A stretch of 64,000 nt of DNA, from NCBI GenBank assembly GCA_024704175.1, contig CP085629.1:2542001-2606000 (forward strand). The letters are read 5' to 3'. The notes under the pieces were generated by a model, which searched no databases, was not told the origin of the DNA, and worked only from the letters and a program-made list of their open reading frames with translations. The DNA comes from Paenibacillus sp. P25 (GTDB lineage: Bacteria > Bacillota > Bacilli > Paenibacillales > NBRC-103111). The translations under genes and the position numbers were made by a program. Positions 17,141 to 26,370 of the stretch are shown here, piece after piece; within the stretch, counting starts at the first letter, position 1, and every line of letters starts with the position of its first letter.

Positions 17141-17176
17141 AAAAGGACGGTCCCGGATAACCGGAACCGTCCTTCC
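17141..17176. terminator. bidirectional terminator
   Basis: AAAAGGACGGT / ACCGTCCTT hairpin between the convergent Pth2 and symporter genes. Confidence 0.75.
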
Positions 17177-17180
17177 TTTA

Positions 17181-18547
17181 TTAGAACTTAATGATGCCCA
17201 CCGAGTACAGAAAAATCAAGACGATCAGGATCGGCACGATAATCCGCAAGAGGAACATCCAAGCCTTATACCAGAAGCTCGTAAGTGCCGCTTCTTCCCC
17301 GGCCAGCTTCCATGCATATCCGGTAAAGATCGTCACGATCAAACCGCCAAGCGGCATCAGAATATAGGCGGTCGTGTAATCGAACCAGTCGAATATGCTC
17401 TTCCCGCCGGGAGTAAAACCGCCGAGCGGACCGCCAATGGACAGCGCCGCCGGAATTCCGACGATGAAGCAAACGGACGATAGGATGACCGAAGCCTTAA
17501 CCCGGCTCCAGTTCCACTTATGCATGGCGAACGCGACGGGCACCTCCAGAATCGAGATCGCCGAGGTCAGCGCGGCAATAGCCAGCAGCGCAAAGAACAA
17601 GCCGCCGAACAGGAAACCAAGCGGCATCTGCGAGAAGGCGGCCGGCGGCGCCATGAAGGCGAGACCCACCCCTTCCCCGGTTCCAGGCCGAAGGAAAATA
17701 CGGTCGGGAATACGATCAAACCCGCGATCAGGGCGTAAACCAGATCCCCGCCGGCGATGGCCAGCGTCGCTGTGCCGAGCGACTGTTTTTTCTCCACATA
17801 CGCACCATAAGTCAGCATGCAGCCAAAACCGAGGGACAAGGAGAAGAAAGCATGTCCCAAGGCGATGAGCACGGATTCCGGATCCAGCTTGGAGAAATCC
17901 GGCTCAAGGAAGAACTTCACGCCTTCGGCAGAGCCGGGAAGCGTCAGCGCCCGAATCATGAGAATAAAGAGGATCAGCAGGAAGCCCGGAATCAAGACTT
18001 TATTGAATTTCTCGATGCCCCCGGAAACCCCTTTGGCAATGACCCAGCCGCAGATCAGCATCACGATCGCCTGCCAGAAGAGCGGCCAAGGCCCCGCCGC
18101 AAAGCCTGTAAACTTCTCTTTGTAATCCGCACCGGCTTGGAAGAGCAGCCCTGTAAACGACTCCACGGTATAATGAAGCGTCCATCCGGCTACAACCGCA
18201 TAATAGCACATAACCAGGAAAGCGGTGATAATCGGCAGGAAGCCGAGGGCGCCCCAATATTTCTTATTCGTCAGACGGTACAGCGCGGTAGACGCGTTGC
18301 CCCTTCCGCCGCGGCCGATCGTCATCTCCGCCAGCAGGATGGGCAAGCCCCACCACGATCAGACAGATAATAAACACCAGAAAAAGGCGGCCCCCCCGTG
18401 CTTCCCCGTAATGTACGGGAATTTCCACATATTCCCTAAACCCACGGAGTCGCCGATGGCGGCCAGGATAAAGCCCGACGAAGTAAAGCGCTCGCTCTTC
18501 CCTTTCTTTTTATTGGTAACAGACGATTCCGCCTGCTGCTGACTCAT
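17181..18547 (-). CDS. sodium-dependent NSS/SNF-family transporter, three frameshifts
   Basis: Sodium symporter of the neurotransmitter/amino-acid (LeuT) fold. The first helix has the sodium-site motif [21 protein letters not shown], then [17 protein letters not shown], the helix-6/8 region with [20 protein letters not shown], and [14 protein letters not shown]; about 450 residues. The frame is broken at an A5 run (18381-18385), a C4 run (18348-18351) and a C4 run (17675-17678). Correcting each by one base gives [20 protein letters not shown] and [20 protein letters not shown] 18547 is preferred over TTG 18553 on spacing to the upstream AAGGGG. The substrate is not determinable. Confidence 0.85.
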
Positions 18548-18701
18548 AAACAAACATCCCCTTCTATGTTAAGTACAACAGTAGATCATAACAGAAATGG
18601 GCCCTAAAGTCATATTGTAAATATTGACAGATGGTAAATATTAACCGAACCGGAACCGATTGAAAACGAAGAAGCTTGATATATCCTAGCATTTTTTAGA
18701 C

Positions 18702-18728
18702 AAAAAAAGCCGCCTATGAGGCAGCGCC
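18702..18728 (-). terminator. terminator of the cidAB operon
   Basis: On the reverse strand GCTGCCT-CAT-AGGCGGC is followed by seven T, about 50 bases past the cidB stop. The rest of 18548-18777 shows no ORF. Confidence 0.75.
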
Positions 18729-18777
18729 AAATGGTCGTTCACCGGTACTTTCAATTCGTTATCCGAAACATATATTC

Positions 18778-19456
18778 TTATCCGAACCACCCCAGAATCC
18801 AGGGCGCCGTAAACAACGTGAAAAAGGCGGTCAAAATCATCGCTATGCTGGAAATCGAACCGGTCACAGAGCCGAATTCGAAGGCTTTGGACGTTCCCGC
18901 CGTATGCGCGCTCGTACCGAGCATAACCCCGCGGGCAATCTCGCCCCGGATCCGGAAGATGCGGATCACCGCGGGGCCGATCATCATGCCGAGCAGTCCC
19001 GTCATCAGCACGAATAAGGCCGTCATCGCCGGCAGCCCCCGTTCATACCGGAGATGGCGAGCGCAATCGGCGTCGTCGCGGAGCGGGGGCCAGGCTGTCG
19101 ATGATTTGCGGAGGGAGCCGCGGCTCCCGGGCAAGCCAGACCGACGAAATGATCGCGACGGTGGAACCGGCAAATACGCTGATGCCGATGGCGAGCGCAT
19201 GCTTTTTCAGAATGTGAACATTCTTATATAAGGGCACAGCCAGGGCTACGGTCGCCGGCCCGATCATATCGCTGAGCCAGCCCGCTCCGGCGTTATAGGA
19301 TTCGTAAGGGATCCCGCTCCACAGCAGGATCGCGATTACGGCGACCGGCGTAATGAGCAGCGGCGACAGGATCATGACGGGACGTACCCGGTACAACCGT
19401 TTGACCCCCCAGTAGATGGCGACCGTCGCTAGAAAACATGCGGCGACCAGCATCAT
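18778..19456 (-). CDS. cidB: CidB/LrgB-family membrane protein, two frameshifts
   Basis: Polytopic membrane partner of the CidA holin-like protein, involved in murein hydrolase export or control of autolysis. Recognisable parts are ILSPLLITPVAVIAIL, GPATVALAVPLYKN, PPQIIDSLAPRSATTPIALAIS and GVMLGTSAHTAGTSKAFEFG. Single bases are missing at a G5 run (19085-19089) and a C5 run (19036-19040); together they restore LAPRSATTPIALAIS and GGLPAMTALF. Its ATG (19456) overlaps the cidA stop as ATGA after AGGAGGGAACGGTT, indicating translational coupling. Confidence 0.85.
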
Positions 19457-19825
19457 AACCGTTCCCTCCTTCTCAGCTTCGCGAGGCTCTCCGTCAGCAC
19501 CCCGGCGCAAACCATCACCGTAACCGTACTGCAAACCACCACAAGCAGGATACGGAAACCGCTGCTCAGCAGCGGCTCCTTGTATTGGATCATACCGGCC
19601 GCCGGCGGAATGAAGAACAGCAGCATCTCGGCCAGCGACCACTTGGCCCCCAGCTCGATCCATTCCAGCTTCAAGATCTTCATCTGCAGCAAGCACAAAA
19701 ACGAGGCCGATCCCCAGAATACTTCCCGGCACCTTCAGGTGGAGCCAGCCTGTCAGGCGGTTCATCAGGCAGGAAACCAGGACGAAGAACAGGATCTGCC
19801 CCAAGCTTTTCAATATCGTAACCAT
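19453..19825 (-). CDS. cidA: CidA/LrgA-family holin-like protein, one frameshift
   Basis: Small four-helix membrane protein of the CidA/LrgA holin-like family. It begins LGQILFFVLVSCLMNRLTGWLHLKVPGSILGIGLVF and continues LEWIELGAKWSLAEMLLFFIPPAAGMIQY, both typical. The frame is broken by one missing base in an A5 run (19697-19701). It starts the cidAB operon, which is divergent from a LysR regulator, the arrangement known for cidABR (B. subtilis ywbH-ywbG-ywbI). ATG 19825 follows GAGGAG with nine-base spacing. Confidence 0.85.
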
Positions 19826-19933
19826 CGTTCATGACTCCTCTCAATTGAAAGTGTACATGAACTTTTTTCATTGGTAAAATGAATATATCGAATGATTTAC
19901 ATTCCTTTGATCTATAGAAATGAGGCGTGAACC

Positions 19934-20842
19934 ATGGAAATCCGGCATTTGCAGTACGTTATGGAATTGGCCCGGCTGCGCAGCTTCACCAAAGCCGCGG
20001 AAGCTCTGCACATCACCCAGCCCACGCTGAGCAAGATGATCAAAAATCTCGAGGAGGAACTCGGCGTCGAGCTGTTCTCGCGCATCGGCAAGCGCGTGGA
20101 ATTAACCGATGCAGGGAAGGTGATTTGGAATCAAGGGCAGGATATTCTTCAATCGTTCAACAATTTGACGACCGAGCTCAGCGATCTGACGAATTTGAAC
20201 AAAGGAACCATCCGGATCGGGCCGCCTCCGATGGCGGGGTCCAGCTTCTTTCCCGGCGTGATGAGCCGTTTCCGGGAGCGGTATCCGGGCCTTACCCTTC
20301 ACATGGTGGAGGATGGCTCGAAGAAGCTGGAGAAGGAAGTTGCGGAGGGGCATCTGGATATGGCCGTCGTTCTTCTGCCGACGAACGAAGCCATGTTTGA
20401 AACCTACTCTATCGTTCAAGAGGAAATCAGGGTGATTGTTCAAGCGGAGCATCCGCTCGCGGAGAGGACCGAGGTAGCCTTGAAGGAACTGGCGGAGGAG
20501 CCGTTTATTCTATTCCGGGAAGATTTTGCCCTGCACGACGTTATTACTCAGGAATGTGTTCGGGCCGGGTTTCAGCCTGAGGTGCTCTACCGCAGCTCGC
20601 AATGGGATTTCATCCGCGAGATGGCGGCGGCCGGCCTGGGGCTTGCGCTTCTCCCCGAAACGATCTGCCGGACACTGGATCCGGCGAGGGTTCGGCCGAT
20701 TCGTCTGGCTGATCCGGTGATTCCGTGGCATCTCGCCATGATCTGGCGGAAGAACAGCTACCAGTCCATCGCCGCACGGGAGTGGATACGCTTTATCCAG
20801 GACGCCTTCCCGGGAAAAGGCGGGGCGGAAGCCTCCAAATAA
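19934..20842 (+). CDS. LysR-family regulator (CidR/YwbI-like)
   Basis: Intact 302-residue LysR regulator. The N-terminal helix-turn-helix MEIRHLQYVMELARLRSFTKAAEALHITQPTLSKMIKNLEEELG is followed by an effector domain (GTIRIGPPPMAGSSFFP, LDMAVVLLP, AAAGLGLALLPE). It faces cidAB across a 108-bp AT-rich gap, so it is the likely activator of that operon, as CidR is in related Firmicutes, where the signal is acetate or related metabolites. The start follows GAGGCGTGAACC. No frame break. Confidence 0.85.
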   Translation: MEIRHLQYVMELARLRSFTKAAEALHITQPTLSKMIKNLEEELGVELFSRIGKRVELTDAGKVIWNQGQDILQSFNNLTTELSDLTNLNKGTIRIGPPPMAGSSFFPGVMSRFRERYPGLTLHMVEDGSKKLEKEVAEGHLDMAVVLLPTNEAMFETYSIVQEEIRVIVQAEHPLAERTEVALKELAEEPFILFREDFALHDVITQECVRAGFQPEVLYRSSQWDFIREMAAAGLGLALLPETICRTLDPARVRPIRLADPVIPWHLAMIWRKNSYQSIAAREWIRFIQDAFPGKGGAEASK

Positions 20843-20865
20843 CGGCTTACCGAGAGAGGCGGCCG

Positions 20866-21663
20866 TCAAATGCGCCAGCCATTCCCGTTCAAATACTCTT
20901 CCCTGAGCCGCTCATAGCCGTGCCCGTATTTCTCCGTCAGCCGCGGGCCGAAATCGGCTTCGATCCGGATCATCAGGAGATCGTGGAAAAATTCATTCTT
21001 CAGTATCTCGCAAATTGAAGGATGATCGCTCTCCAGCGCCGAGGGCTTGAGGTCGCCGCCGAAGCCGCCGATGAGTGCGGAACGCGAGTCGCAGAGCAGC
21101 GAAAATTTGCGGGGCGTGTCGGCTGTGGCGCCATCAATGCGTTTATGGATAAAGGTTTGGTCCAGCCGGGTCTGCACCGGGCCCAAGCTAATAAGAATGA
21201 CGTTCACGCCGCGGCGCTGTGCAGCCAGCAAGGAATCCTCCATATGAATCAGATCCTCCGCCCAGACATCGGCGATGATCGTATGCTCCGCATTGGCCGC
21301 CAATCTGCCGATAGCCTGCTCGAGAGCGCGGGTTCCCTGCCAATTATAGAAGGATGACGTATCCCGGGCCGGTGCTTTTAACTCTTGAACCAGCCGCTCC
21401 GAGGTTTGATCGAATTCGCTTCTAAGGTGCCGGACCAGCTGTTCGATCGGAACGGCGTCGTACTGAACCGGATCGCCTTCGATGAGGCGGCACGCCCCCT
21501 TATCCATTAGCGACCGCAGAGCGGAATATACATTGGTGCGCGAAACCGATACCCGTTTGGCCACCTCGTACCCCGTCAGACTCTTCTCTTCGTTCAGCGC
21601 GACATAACAGCGGGCCTCCAGGTCGGACAGACCGATTCGCTTGAGCAGATCCAATAACAGCAT
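20866..21663 (-). CDS. TrmB-family transcriptional regulator
   Basis: A 265-residue regulator. The N-terminal winged helix (LLKRIGLSDLEARCYVALNEEKSLTGYEVAKRVSVSRTNVYSALRSL) is the TrmB type. The C-terminal part (SSFYNWQGTRALEQAIGRLAANAEHTIIADVW) is the PLD-like effector domain found in bacterial TrmB proteins. ATG at 21663 is chosen over an upstream in-frame start because GGGAGG lies eleven bases before it. It converges with the LysR gene with a 23-bp gap. Target genes and ligand are unknown. Confidence 0.8.
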   Translation of the reverse strand: MLLLDLLKRIGLSDLEARCYVALNEEKSLTGYEVAKRVSVSRTNVYSALRSLMDKGACRLIEGDPVQYDAVPIEQLVRHLRSEFDQTSERLVQELKAPARDTSSFYNWQGTRALEQAIGRLAANAEHTIIADVWAEDLIHMEDSLLAAQRRGVNVILISLGPVQTRLDQTFIHKRIDGATADTPRKFSLLCDSRSALIGGFGGDLKPSALESDHPSICEILKNEFFHDLLMIRIEADFGPRLTEKYGHGYERLREEYLNGNGWRI

Positions 21664-21728
21664 GATCGTAACAGCCTCCCAAATCTGTGCGTAGTATGCC
21701 CCAAGACTACCCCACTGGCGGCATGCTG

Positions 21729-22031
21729 TCAAGCATGGTCCGCGAGCCGGCGACCCTGCATCCTTCTGATTTGCAGGGACCTTCTTAACGCTTCCTTGCG
21801 GAGCATATCGCTTTTTGTCCGGGCATCCGCGGCAAAGAAGGCATGGTCTTTCATGAGCTCGAGAAGTGTCAGCTTAGCCGCCTCACAGGCCATCGCTTCG
21901 CTTTGCAGCAGGTAAAGGCAAACTCCGAAGCAATCCGTCTCGTACCTCTTCAATACAGATAACCGCTCCTTTAACTCCACACGAAACCATTCCTGTCTGC
22001 TGGTATTCAGGCTTTTTCTCACCGCCGCCAT
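21729..22031 (-). CDS. stand-alone sigma-70 region 2-like protein
   Basis: A 100-residue protein resembling only region 2 of an ECF sigma factor: LKRYETDCFGVCLYLLQSEAMACEAAKLTLLELM followed by a charged helix (SDMLRKEALRRSLQIRRMQGRR). There is no region 4, no helix-turn-helix and no adjacent partner. ATG at 22031 lies ten bases after GGAGGT; a TTG 27 bases upstream has no ribosome site. It may act as an anti-sigma decoy or pair with a region-4 protein elsewhere (as SigO-RsoA do in B. subtilis). The similarity is by eye and moderate. Confidence 0.5.
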   Translation of the reverse strand: MAAVRKSLNTSRQEWFRVELKERLSVLKRYETDCFGVCLYLLQSEAMACEAAKLTLLELMKDHAFFAADARTKSDMLRKEALRRSLQIRRMQGRRLADHA

Positions 22032-22126
22032 TCGTTCGGGTACCTCCATTGTAAGCAAGGAACATTCGAGCGGATAGTACTATATTTCTCTAGTACCCCT
22101 GGCGGCAGGCGGTTGGCCGTATCCAG

Positions 22127-22160
22127 CAAAAAAGCAGACCGTCATGACGGTCTGCTTCTT
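22127..22160 (-). terminator. terminator of the DUF3892 gene
   Basis: Perfect hairpin AAGCAGACCGTC/GACGGTCTGCTT followed on the reverse strand by TTTTTTGC. Confidence 0.85.
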
Positions 22161-22185
22161 ACGCAAGCGGGATGACCCGCCCTCC

Positions 22186-22896
22186 TTAGAAACGCGGCAG
22201 ATTGGAAAGGTTGTTGCTGGGATCCCCATCCGGGTACGATCTTAAGGTCTTCTGTCCTTCTCTGTTCTTGCCTGTGTTCACGTCCTCGATCAAGCCGGCT
22301 TCGGCCATTCCGATGGCGGTGGCAATATCGGCCTCGGTACCGTCCTGAAAGCGGACGGCGCTGATGCCGCCGTTCTCATAGTGGACGGCTTGAATGATCG
22401 CCTTGTTCGGATCAATCGTGTGAGGACCTGCACCATACTGCGTCCCGTCCCGCATGAAGGTTCCGTACTGAATCGGCTGTCCGTTCGGGCCGTAGCCTGT
22501 ATAACCGCCTTGAAAGCCCACGTTGCGTGCATCGGCGTTATTAATCCCCGTATTGCGCTGGCCGTATTCGGCATTAGGATTGCCGGATGCGCCGGGAGCA
22601 GGCATTCCGCCTTGGAACGACGGGCCGCCGGTCTGATTCCGGGCTTGCGGCAGGAAGCCCTGCTGTCCGGCTCCCACTGTACTGCCGAGTCCGGTCGCCG
22701 GCCATGCGGCGCCTCCTTGCTCCTGAGATCCGTTGGTCGTATAGTGAGGGATCGGCTGTCCGTTCCATGCAAAATTCCCGTTATGTGTAGGTTCCACCGC
22801 ATTCTCATAACCCGGTGAAGCGCCCCATGGCGAAGGGCTGAAGCCTGACTGCTGGTTTTGACTAATGTTCTGTCCTCTTCTGCGCCGCGGCATCAT
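22186..22896 (-). CDS. DUF3892-domain protein with disordered Gly/Gln/Asn-rich N-terminus
   Basis: The 236-residue protein has a basic start (MMPRRRRGQ), a low-complexity segment rich in Gly, Gln, Asn and Pro (about residues 10-160) and a C-terminal DUF3892 domain: AIIQAVHYENGGISAVRFQDG, then GLIEDVNTGKNREGQKTLRS and PDGDPSNNLSNLPRF. The domain's function is unknown. The long low-complexity N-terminus is more than the domain needs and suggests a surface or spore-coat role, which is inference. ATG 22896 follows GAGGAG. It is monocistronic with its own terminator. Confidence 0.75.
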   Translation of the reverse strand: MMPRRRRGQNISQNQQSGFSPSPWGASPGYENAVEPTHNGNFAWNGQPIPHYTTNGSQEQGGAAWPATGLGSTVGAGQQGFLPQARNQTGGPSFQGGMPAPGASGNPNAEYGQRNTGINNADARNVGFQGGYTGYGPNGQPIQYGTFMRDGTQYGAGPHTIDPNKAIIQAVHYENGGISAVRFQDGTEADIATAIGMAEAGLIEDVNTGKNREGQKTLRSYPDGDPSNNLSNLPRF

Positions 22897-22978
22897 CGAT
22901 CAACTCCTCTGCAGTTTCTTGGCTTGGAAGGGGGATCCCCCTTTCATAGCATGCATAGAAGAGCCCCGGATTATCCGT

Positions 22979-23710
22979 TTATTTGGCGTCGTGGAAGACG
23001 ATGCCTAGCGTGTATCTCGTGCCGGATGTAACCGTGCCGACCCCATGGCGCAGGGTCGTGCGGTAATAACCCCGCGTTCCAAGCACAGGCCTGTGTTGTG
23101 TCGGAAAAATGACGCCCGCCCCCTGTTCCATCGTCAGGACATGTCCCCTGGACTGCGCACGGGGTCGCTGTTCCACCAGCAGAAACTCCCCTCCGGTATA
23201 ATCCTGCTCCCGCCGGTTCAAAGCAAAGACGACCTGGAACGGGAAGAAGACTTCGCCGTACAAATCCTGATGCAGACAGTTGTAGCCGCCGGTTTCATAT
23301 TTTAAAATCAGCGGTGTCGGACGGACCTGTCCATGCTCATAGCAACGCTCCAGAAAGGCCGGCAGATCTCCAGGGTAAACCGTCTCGCCGCCAAGACACT
23401 GCAGCCAGCGGTTGGCCGTCTGTGCCAGCTCCGGGTACAAGGAAGAACGAAGCTCCTGGAGCAGCGGCGGCGCCGGCGCCGCGAAATATTTGTATTCGCC
23501 CTGGCCGAATCGGTACCTTTCCATATCGATCCGGCTCCTGAAATTCGCTTCTTCATCGTACATACCGATGAGCTCGCGGCATTCCGCCTCTTCCAGGAGC
23601 ACCGGAAGCGAAGCGTAGCCCTGCTCATCCAGCTGCTTCTGCAGCGACGGCCAATCGAGCGATGCGACCCGTTTGGATATTTCTTGAAGCATGCTGCGGT
23701 TTCCGGCCAT
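22979..23710 (-). CDS. 2OG-Fe(II) oxygenase, DNA-alkylation-repair type
   Basis: A 243-residue oxygenase with an iron-binding HxD in NCLHQDLYGEVFFPFQ, a distal His in YYRTTLRHGVGTV and a 2-oxoglutarate-binding Arg in SGTRYTLGIVFHDAK. It matches the bacterial 'Oxygenase-NA' family, which is linked to oxidative demethylation of nucleic acids. It lies four bases downstream of an AdaA-type gene, so the two are co-transcribed and probably both act on alkylation damage. The frame is intact and the start follows GGAGGGAG. Confidence 0.85.
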   Translation of the reverse strand: MAGNRSMLQEISKRVASLDWPSLQKQLDEQGYASLPVLLEEAECRELIGMYDEEANFRSRIDMERYRFGQGEYKYFAAPAPPLLQELRSSLYPELAQTANRWLQCLGGETVYPGDLPAFLERCYEHGQVRPTPLILKYETGGYNCLHQDLYGEVFFPFQVVFALNRREQDYTGGEFLLVEQRPRAQSRGHVLTMEQGAGVIFPTQHRPVLGTRGYYRTTLRHGVGTVTSGTRYTLGIVFHDAK

Positions 23711-23713
23711 TCG

Positions 23714-24379
23714 CTATTCACTCCCTCCGCTTTGCCGTTCTCCTCCTTGACTTCCGCGGTTTCGGTATATTTGCCGGTAGGTTGTGGGGGTGCAGCCTAT
23801 TTCTTTGTGGAACAGATTGGAAAAATAGGCCGCGTTAGAAATCCCTACCTCTTGGGCGATATCCGTGACCGGTTTCTCGGTGGCGGCAAGATCCTTCTTC
23901 GCCCGGTTCATGCGCAGCTGCAAGACGTATTCGGCCGGGGTCATCCCCTTAAGGCGCTTGAACGTTCTCTGCAGGTGAAACGGGTCGCCGTGAAACCGTT
24001 CCGCCAGCGTTCCGAGCGTGAACGTTCCGGCATAGTTGCCGTTCAACCACTCCGTAATCGCGTCCACCCACTCCTCCTCGGGCAGCCGATTCCCGTCCGG
24101 CTTGCACCGCTTGCAAGGACGAAACCCTTCCGATAAGGCCTGCCGGGATTGCTCGAAAATCCGGACATTCCGCGGATTCGGCGTTCTCGACTTGCAAGAG
24201 GGCCGGCAAAAAATGCCCGTGGAGATGACGGCATAATAAAACAAGCCGTCGTAGGCCCGGTCGCAGGAAACGATCGCCCGCCACTGCTCCTCGGTCGGAA
24301 CGGCCGTCACGACAGCGTACATTCTCCTGTCTTGATCTTCTTTTCGAACGACGGTATATTCTAAGGTTCGGCTCGTCAT
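23714..24379 (-). CDS. adaA: AdaA-type methylphosphotriester repair activator
   Basis: The 221-residue protein fuses an N-terminal Ada zinc domain to an AraC-type DNA-binding domain. The four zinc cysteines lie in GIFCRPSCKSRTP and GFRPCKRCKPDG; the first is the methyl acceptor. The C-terminal helix-turn-helix includes LAERFHGDPFHLQRTFKR and GISNAAYFSNLFHKEIGCTP. Methylation of the acceptor Cys by phosphotriester damage turns such proteins into activators of their own operon. There is no O6-methylguanine transferase domain, as in B. subtilis AdaA; an oxygenase gene follows in its place. ATG 24379 follows GAGGTGATCCA. Confidence 0.9.
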   Translation of the reverse strand: MTSRTLEYTVVRKEDQDRRMYAVVTAVPTEEQWRAIVSCDRAYDGLFYYAVISTGIFCRPSCKSRTPNPRNVRIFEQSRQALSEGFRPCKRCKPDGNRLPEEEWVDAITEWLNGNYAGTFTLGTLAERFHGDPFHLQRTFKRLKGMTPAEYVLQLRMNRAKKDLAATEKPVTDIAQEVGISNAAYFSNLFHKEIGCTPTTYRQIYRNRGSQGGERQSGGSE

Positions 24380-24466
24380 TGGATCACCTCAAGCCCAGTA
24401 TACCCTGACGGTCGGCCTATAGTAAGCTTTTGGCAATAGGACAGCAAGAATTCGATATCACGGTGC

Positions 24467-24500
24467 AAAAAAAGCCGCCCGGCAGGATACCGGACAGCCT
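24467..24500 (-). terminator. terminator of the CBO0543 gene
   Basis: On the reverse strand a GCTGTCCGG / CCGGGCGGC hairpin ends in seven T. Confidence 0.7.
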
Positions 24501-24526
24501 GGAGGGAGGATCGTCACGTTGCTCCC

Positions 24527-25138
24527 TTAACGTGCCCCTTGTTTCTTGCGTGTAGAGCTGAAGGTAAATTCCCGGTTCTTGTCGTCATGAGCATGAGGCT
24601 CACGTTTCGCACTGACGATCCAGTCCGTGACCGCTTTGGTAAGGATCCCTGTAAGGATCAGTACAAGGAAGGAACCGAAGTAGCTCCAATTGCTTAATGT
24701 AATGATGCCCAGCCATGCAAAAACAGGCAAACCGATAAACGCATAGACCGCCGAAATGAGGAGCTGCGAGATCAGAAACTTGCCCCACGTACGGAAGAAT
24801 TGATAAGCGAGAGCTACGGAAGCCGGAACGAGCGCAAAGTTCGCTGCATTAAACCGGGCCGTAAATACAATCAGCTGGTGCTGGTAATTCCACCATCCGA
24901 AGAATTTTCCGATATCGTCAAACGAACCGTCGATAGTAAAACAAACCATAAAAGCAAGGAAAATTTGAATTATTCTTGTCCGGTCGATCAGGAAGAGAAG
25001 TAAAGCGAAAAGAACGGCATTTGTCAGCAGGATGACCCACCATGGCATGCTGAATAAATCCCGGGTGAGCCAATAATTGATTTCCAGTTGATGGAGCCTG
25101 GAGTACAAGTTATTAATTTCTTGAAACATATCGGTCAT
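24527..25138 (-). CDS. CBO0543-family membrane protein
   Basis: A 203-residue integral membrane protein with about five hydrophobic helices (for example WWVILLTNAVLFALLLFLI and LVPASVALAYQFF) and the family-typical FGWWNYQHQLIVFTARFNAANFALVP. This uncharacterised family occurs in Bacillus, Paenibacillus and Clostridium, often in several copies. The C-terminus is charged and cytoplasmic. The frame is intact, with a terminator after the stop. No functional partner nearby. Confidence 0.75.
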   Translation of the reverse strand: MTDMFQEINNLYSRLHQLEINYWLTRDLFSMPWWVILLTNAVLFALLLFLIDRTRIIQIFLAFMVCFTIDGSFDDIGKFFGWWNYQHQLIVFTARFNAANFALVPASVALAYQFFRTWGKFLISQLLISAVYAFIGLPVFAWLGIITLSNWSYFGSFLVLILTGILTKAVTDWIVSAKREPHAHDDKNREFTFSSTRKKQGAR

Positions 25139-25196
25139 CCCTCCTAAAGGAAGTATTTACTTTAACGGAAATCTTCATTCGGAAGGTTGATAGCCT

Positions 25197-26205
25197 CTAT
25201 GGCGTTGATAAGACCCGGGTCGATTGCCGGACGCTCAGTTTGCCGGGGAGTACGATTTCTTGATACTCCATCTCCGGATTGCGCAAATGCTGGAACAGCA
25301 GCTCGACCGCCATGCTGCCCATCAGCTTCCCGGGCTGATTGACGGAAGTGAAGAATTCTCTGAAGCCCTCCGGCAAAGAGGCATAGGTGTCGTCAAAGGT
25401 CACCACGCTGAGATCCTGAGGAATGTGCATCTGTTTTTCGCGGAGCAGACCGATGATGCCGCCGAGCAGATTGGGAGCGGTCACGAATAGAGCCGTCGGT
25501 TTATCGTCCCTATCAAGCGACCGGTTCAGGGGACCGAGGTAATCGTCACCCTGTTCCTGCAGCACCTCATAACCCTCCGGCACTTTCACATCATGATCCA
25601 TCAGCGCAAAGCGGTAGCCCTTGATCCGCTCCCGATGCGTGTAATGCTTCTGCGGGGAGACGACGGCAATCCGCCGGTGACCGAGTTCCCATAGATGCGT
25701 TACAAGGGAGACCGCACCTGAGAAATTATCACCGCGCACCTGATGGCTTTCCATCTCTTCCAGCTTTTGGTCTATCAGGACGAACGGGATCCCGCTGCGC
25801 TTCAGCATCTCGAAATGCTCCCTTCCCCGCGCCCCCGCTAAGAAGGATGAGACCCTCCACCCCGCGGTTCACCATATTCGAAGTCAGAACGGATTCGCGC
25901 CCGCCGACCGAGTTGCCGATCAGGATCATATATTCTTTCTCGAAAGCCTTCTCCTCCGCCCCCGCCATGATGTCGATGCCGAAGGAATTACCCTGGATTT
26001 CCTTGCCGAAAGGCATAACAAGTCCCAGCACGGCGCTTCCGTCAGGGGATCTTCTCAGCTCCTGCATATGAAAATTAAGCGCCCGCATCGCCTCCAGCAC
26101 CTTATCCCGAGCCCCGGGGGACACCGTATCGCTGTGATTGATCACCCGGGAAACCGTTGCTTTGGAAACACCCGCGAGCTTCGCTACTTCAAGGAGTTTT
26201 GACAT
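25197..26205 (-). CDS. LacI-family sugar regulator, one frameshift
   Basis: DNA-binding regulator of the adjacent GH95 operon. The LacI headpiece LLEVAKLAGVSKATVSRVINHSDTVS is followed by a periplasmic-binding-like effector domain (VLGLVMPFGKEIQG, GVEGLILLSGG, HLWELGHRRIAVVSP, VVTFDDT). A C4 run (25825-25828) has one base too many; removing it gives SGGAGREHFEMLKRSGIPF. ATG 26205 follows AGGTGG. It is divergent from the alpha-L-fucosidase-like gene, and the shared gap holds a perfect 12-bp palindrome that is its likely operator. The effector sugar is unknown. Confidence 0.85.
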
Positions 26206-26275
26206 GGGAGCCACCTGTCCTGTTTCTTCGTTTGCTTTAGTTATATAAAGAGAACTTGCGCTTGTCAAATTTTTC

Positions 26276-26338
26276 TTGAATTTGTAAGCGGATTCATTGT
26301 ATGATGACAATGTGATGAACCGTTTCTGAAACGTTTCA
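26276..26338 (+). promoter_or_regulatory. GH95 promoter and LacI-type operator
   Basis: TTGAAT (26276-26281) and TATGAT (26300-26305), 18-bp spacer. The perfect palindrome TGAAACGTTTCA (26327-26338) lies about 20 bases downstream of the -10, with the central CG and AAACGTTT core of LacI/GalR operators. It also approximates a CcpA site, so either protein could bind. Confidence 0.6.
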
Positions 26339-26370
26339 TAAAACATCGCAGAAAGGTTTTGAGTACATTT

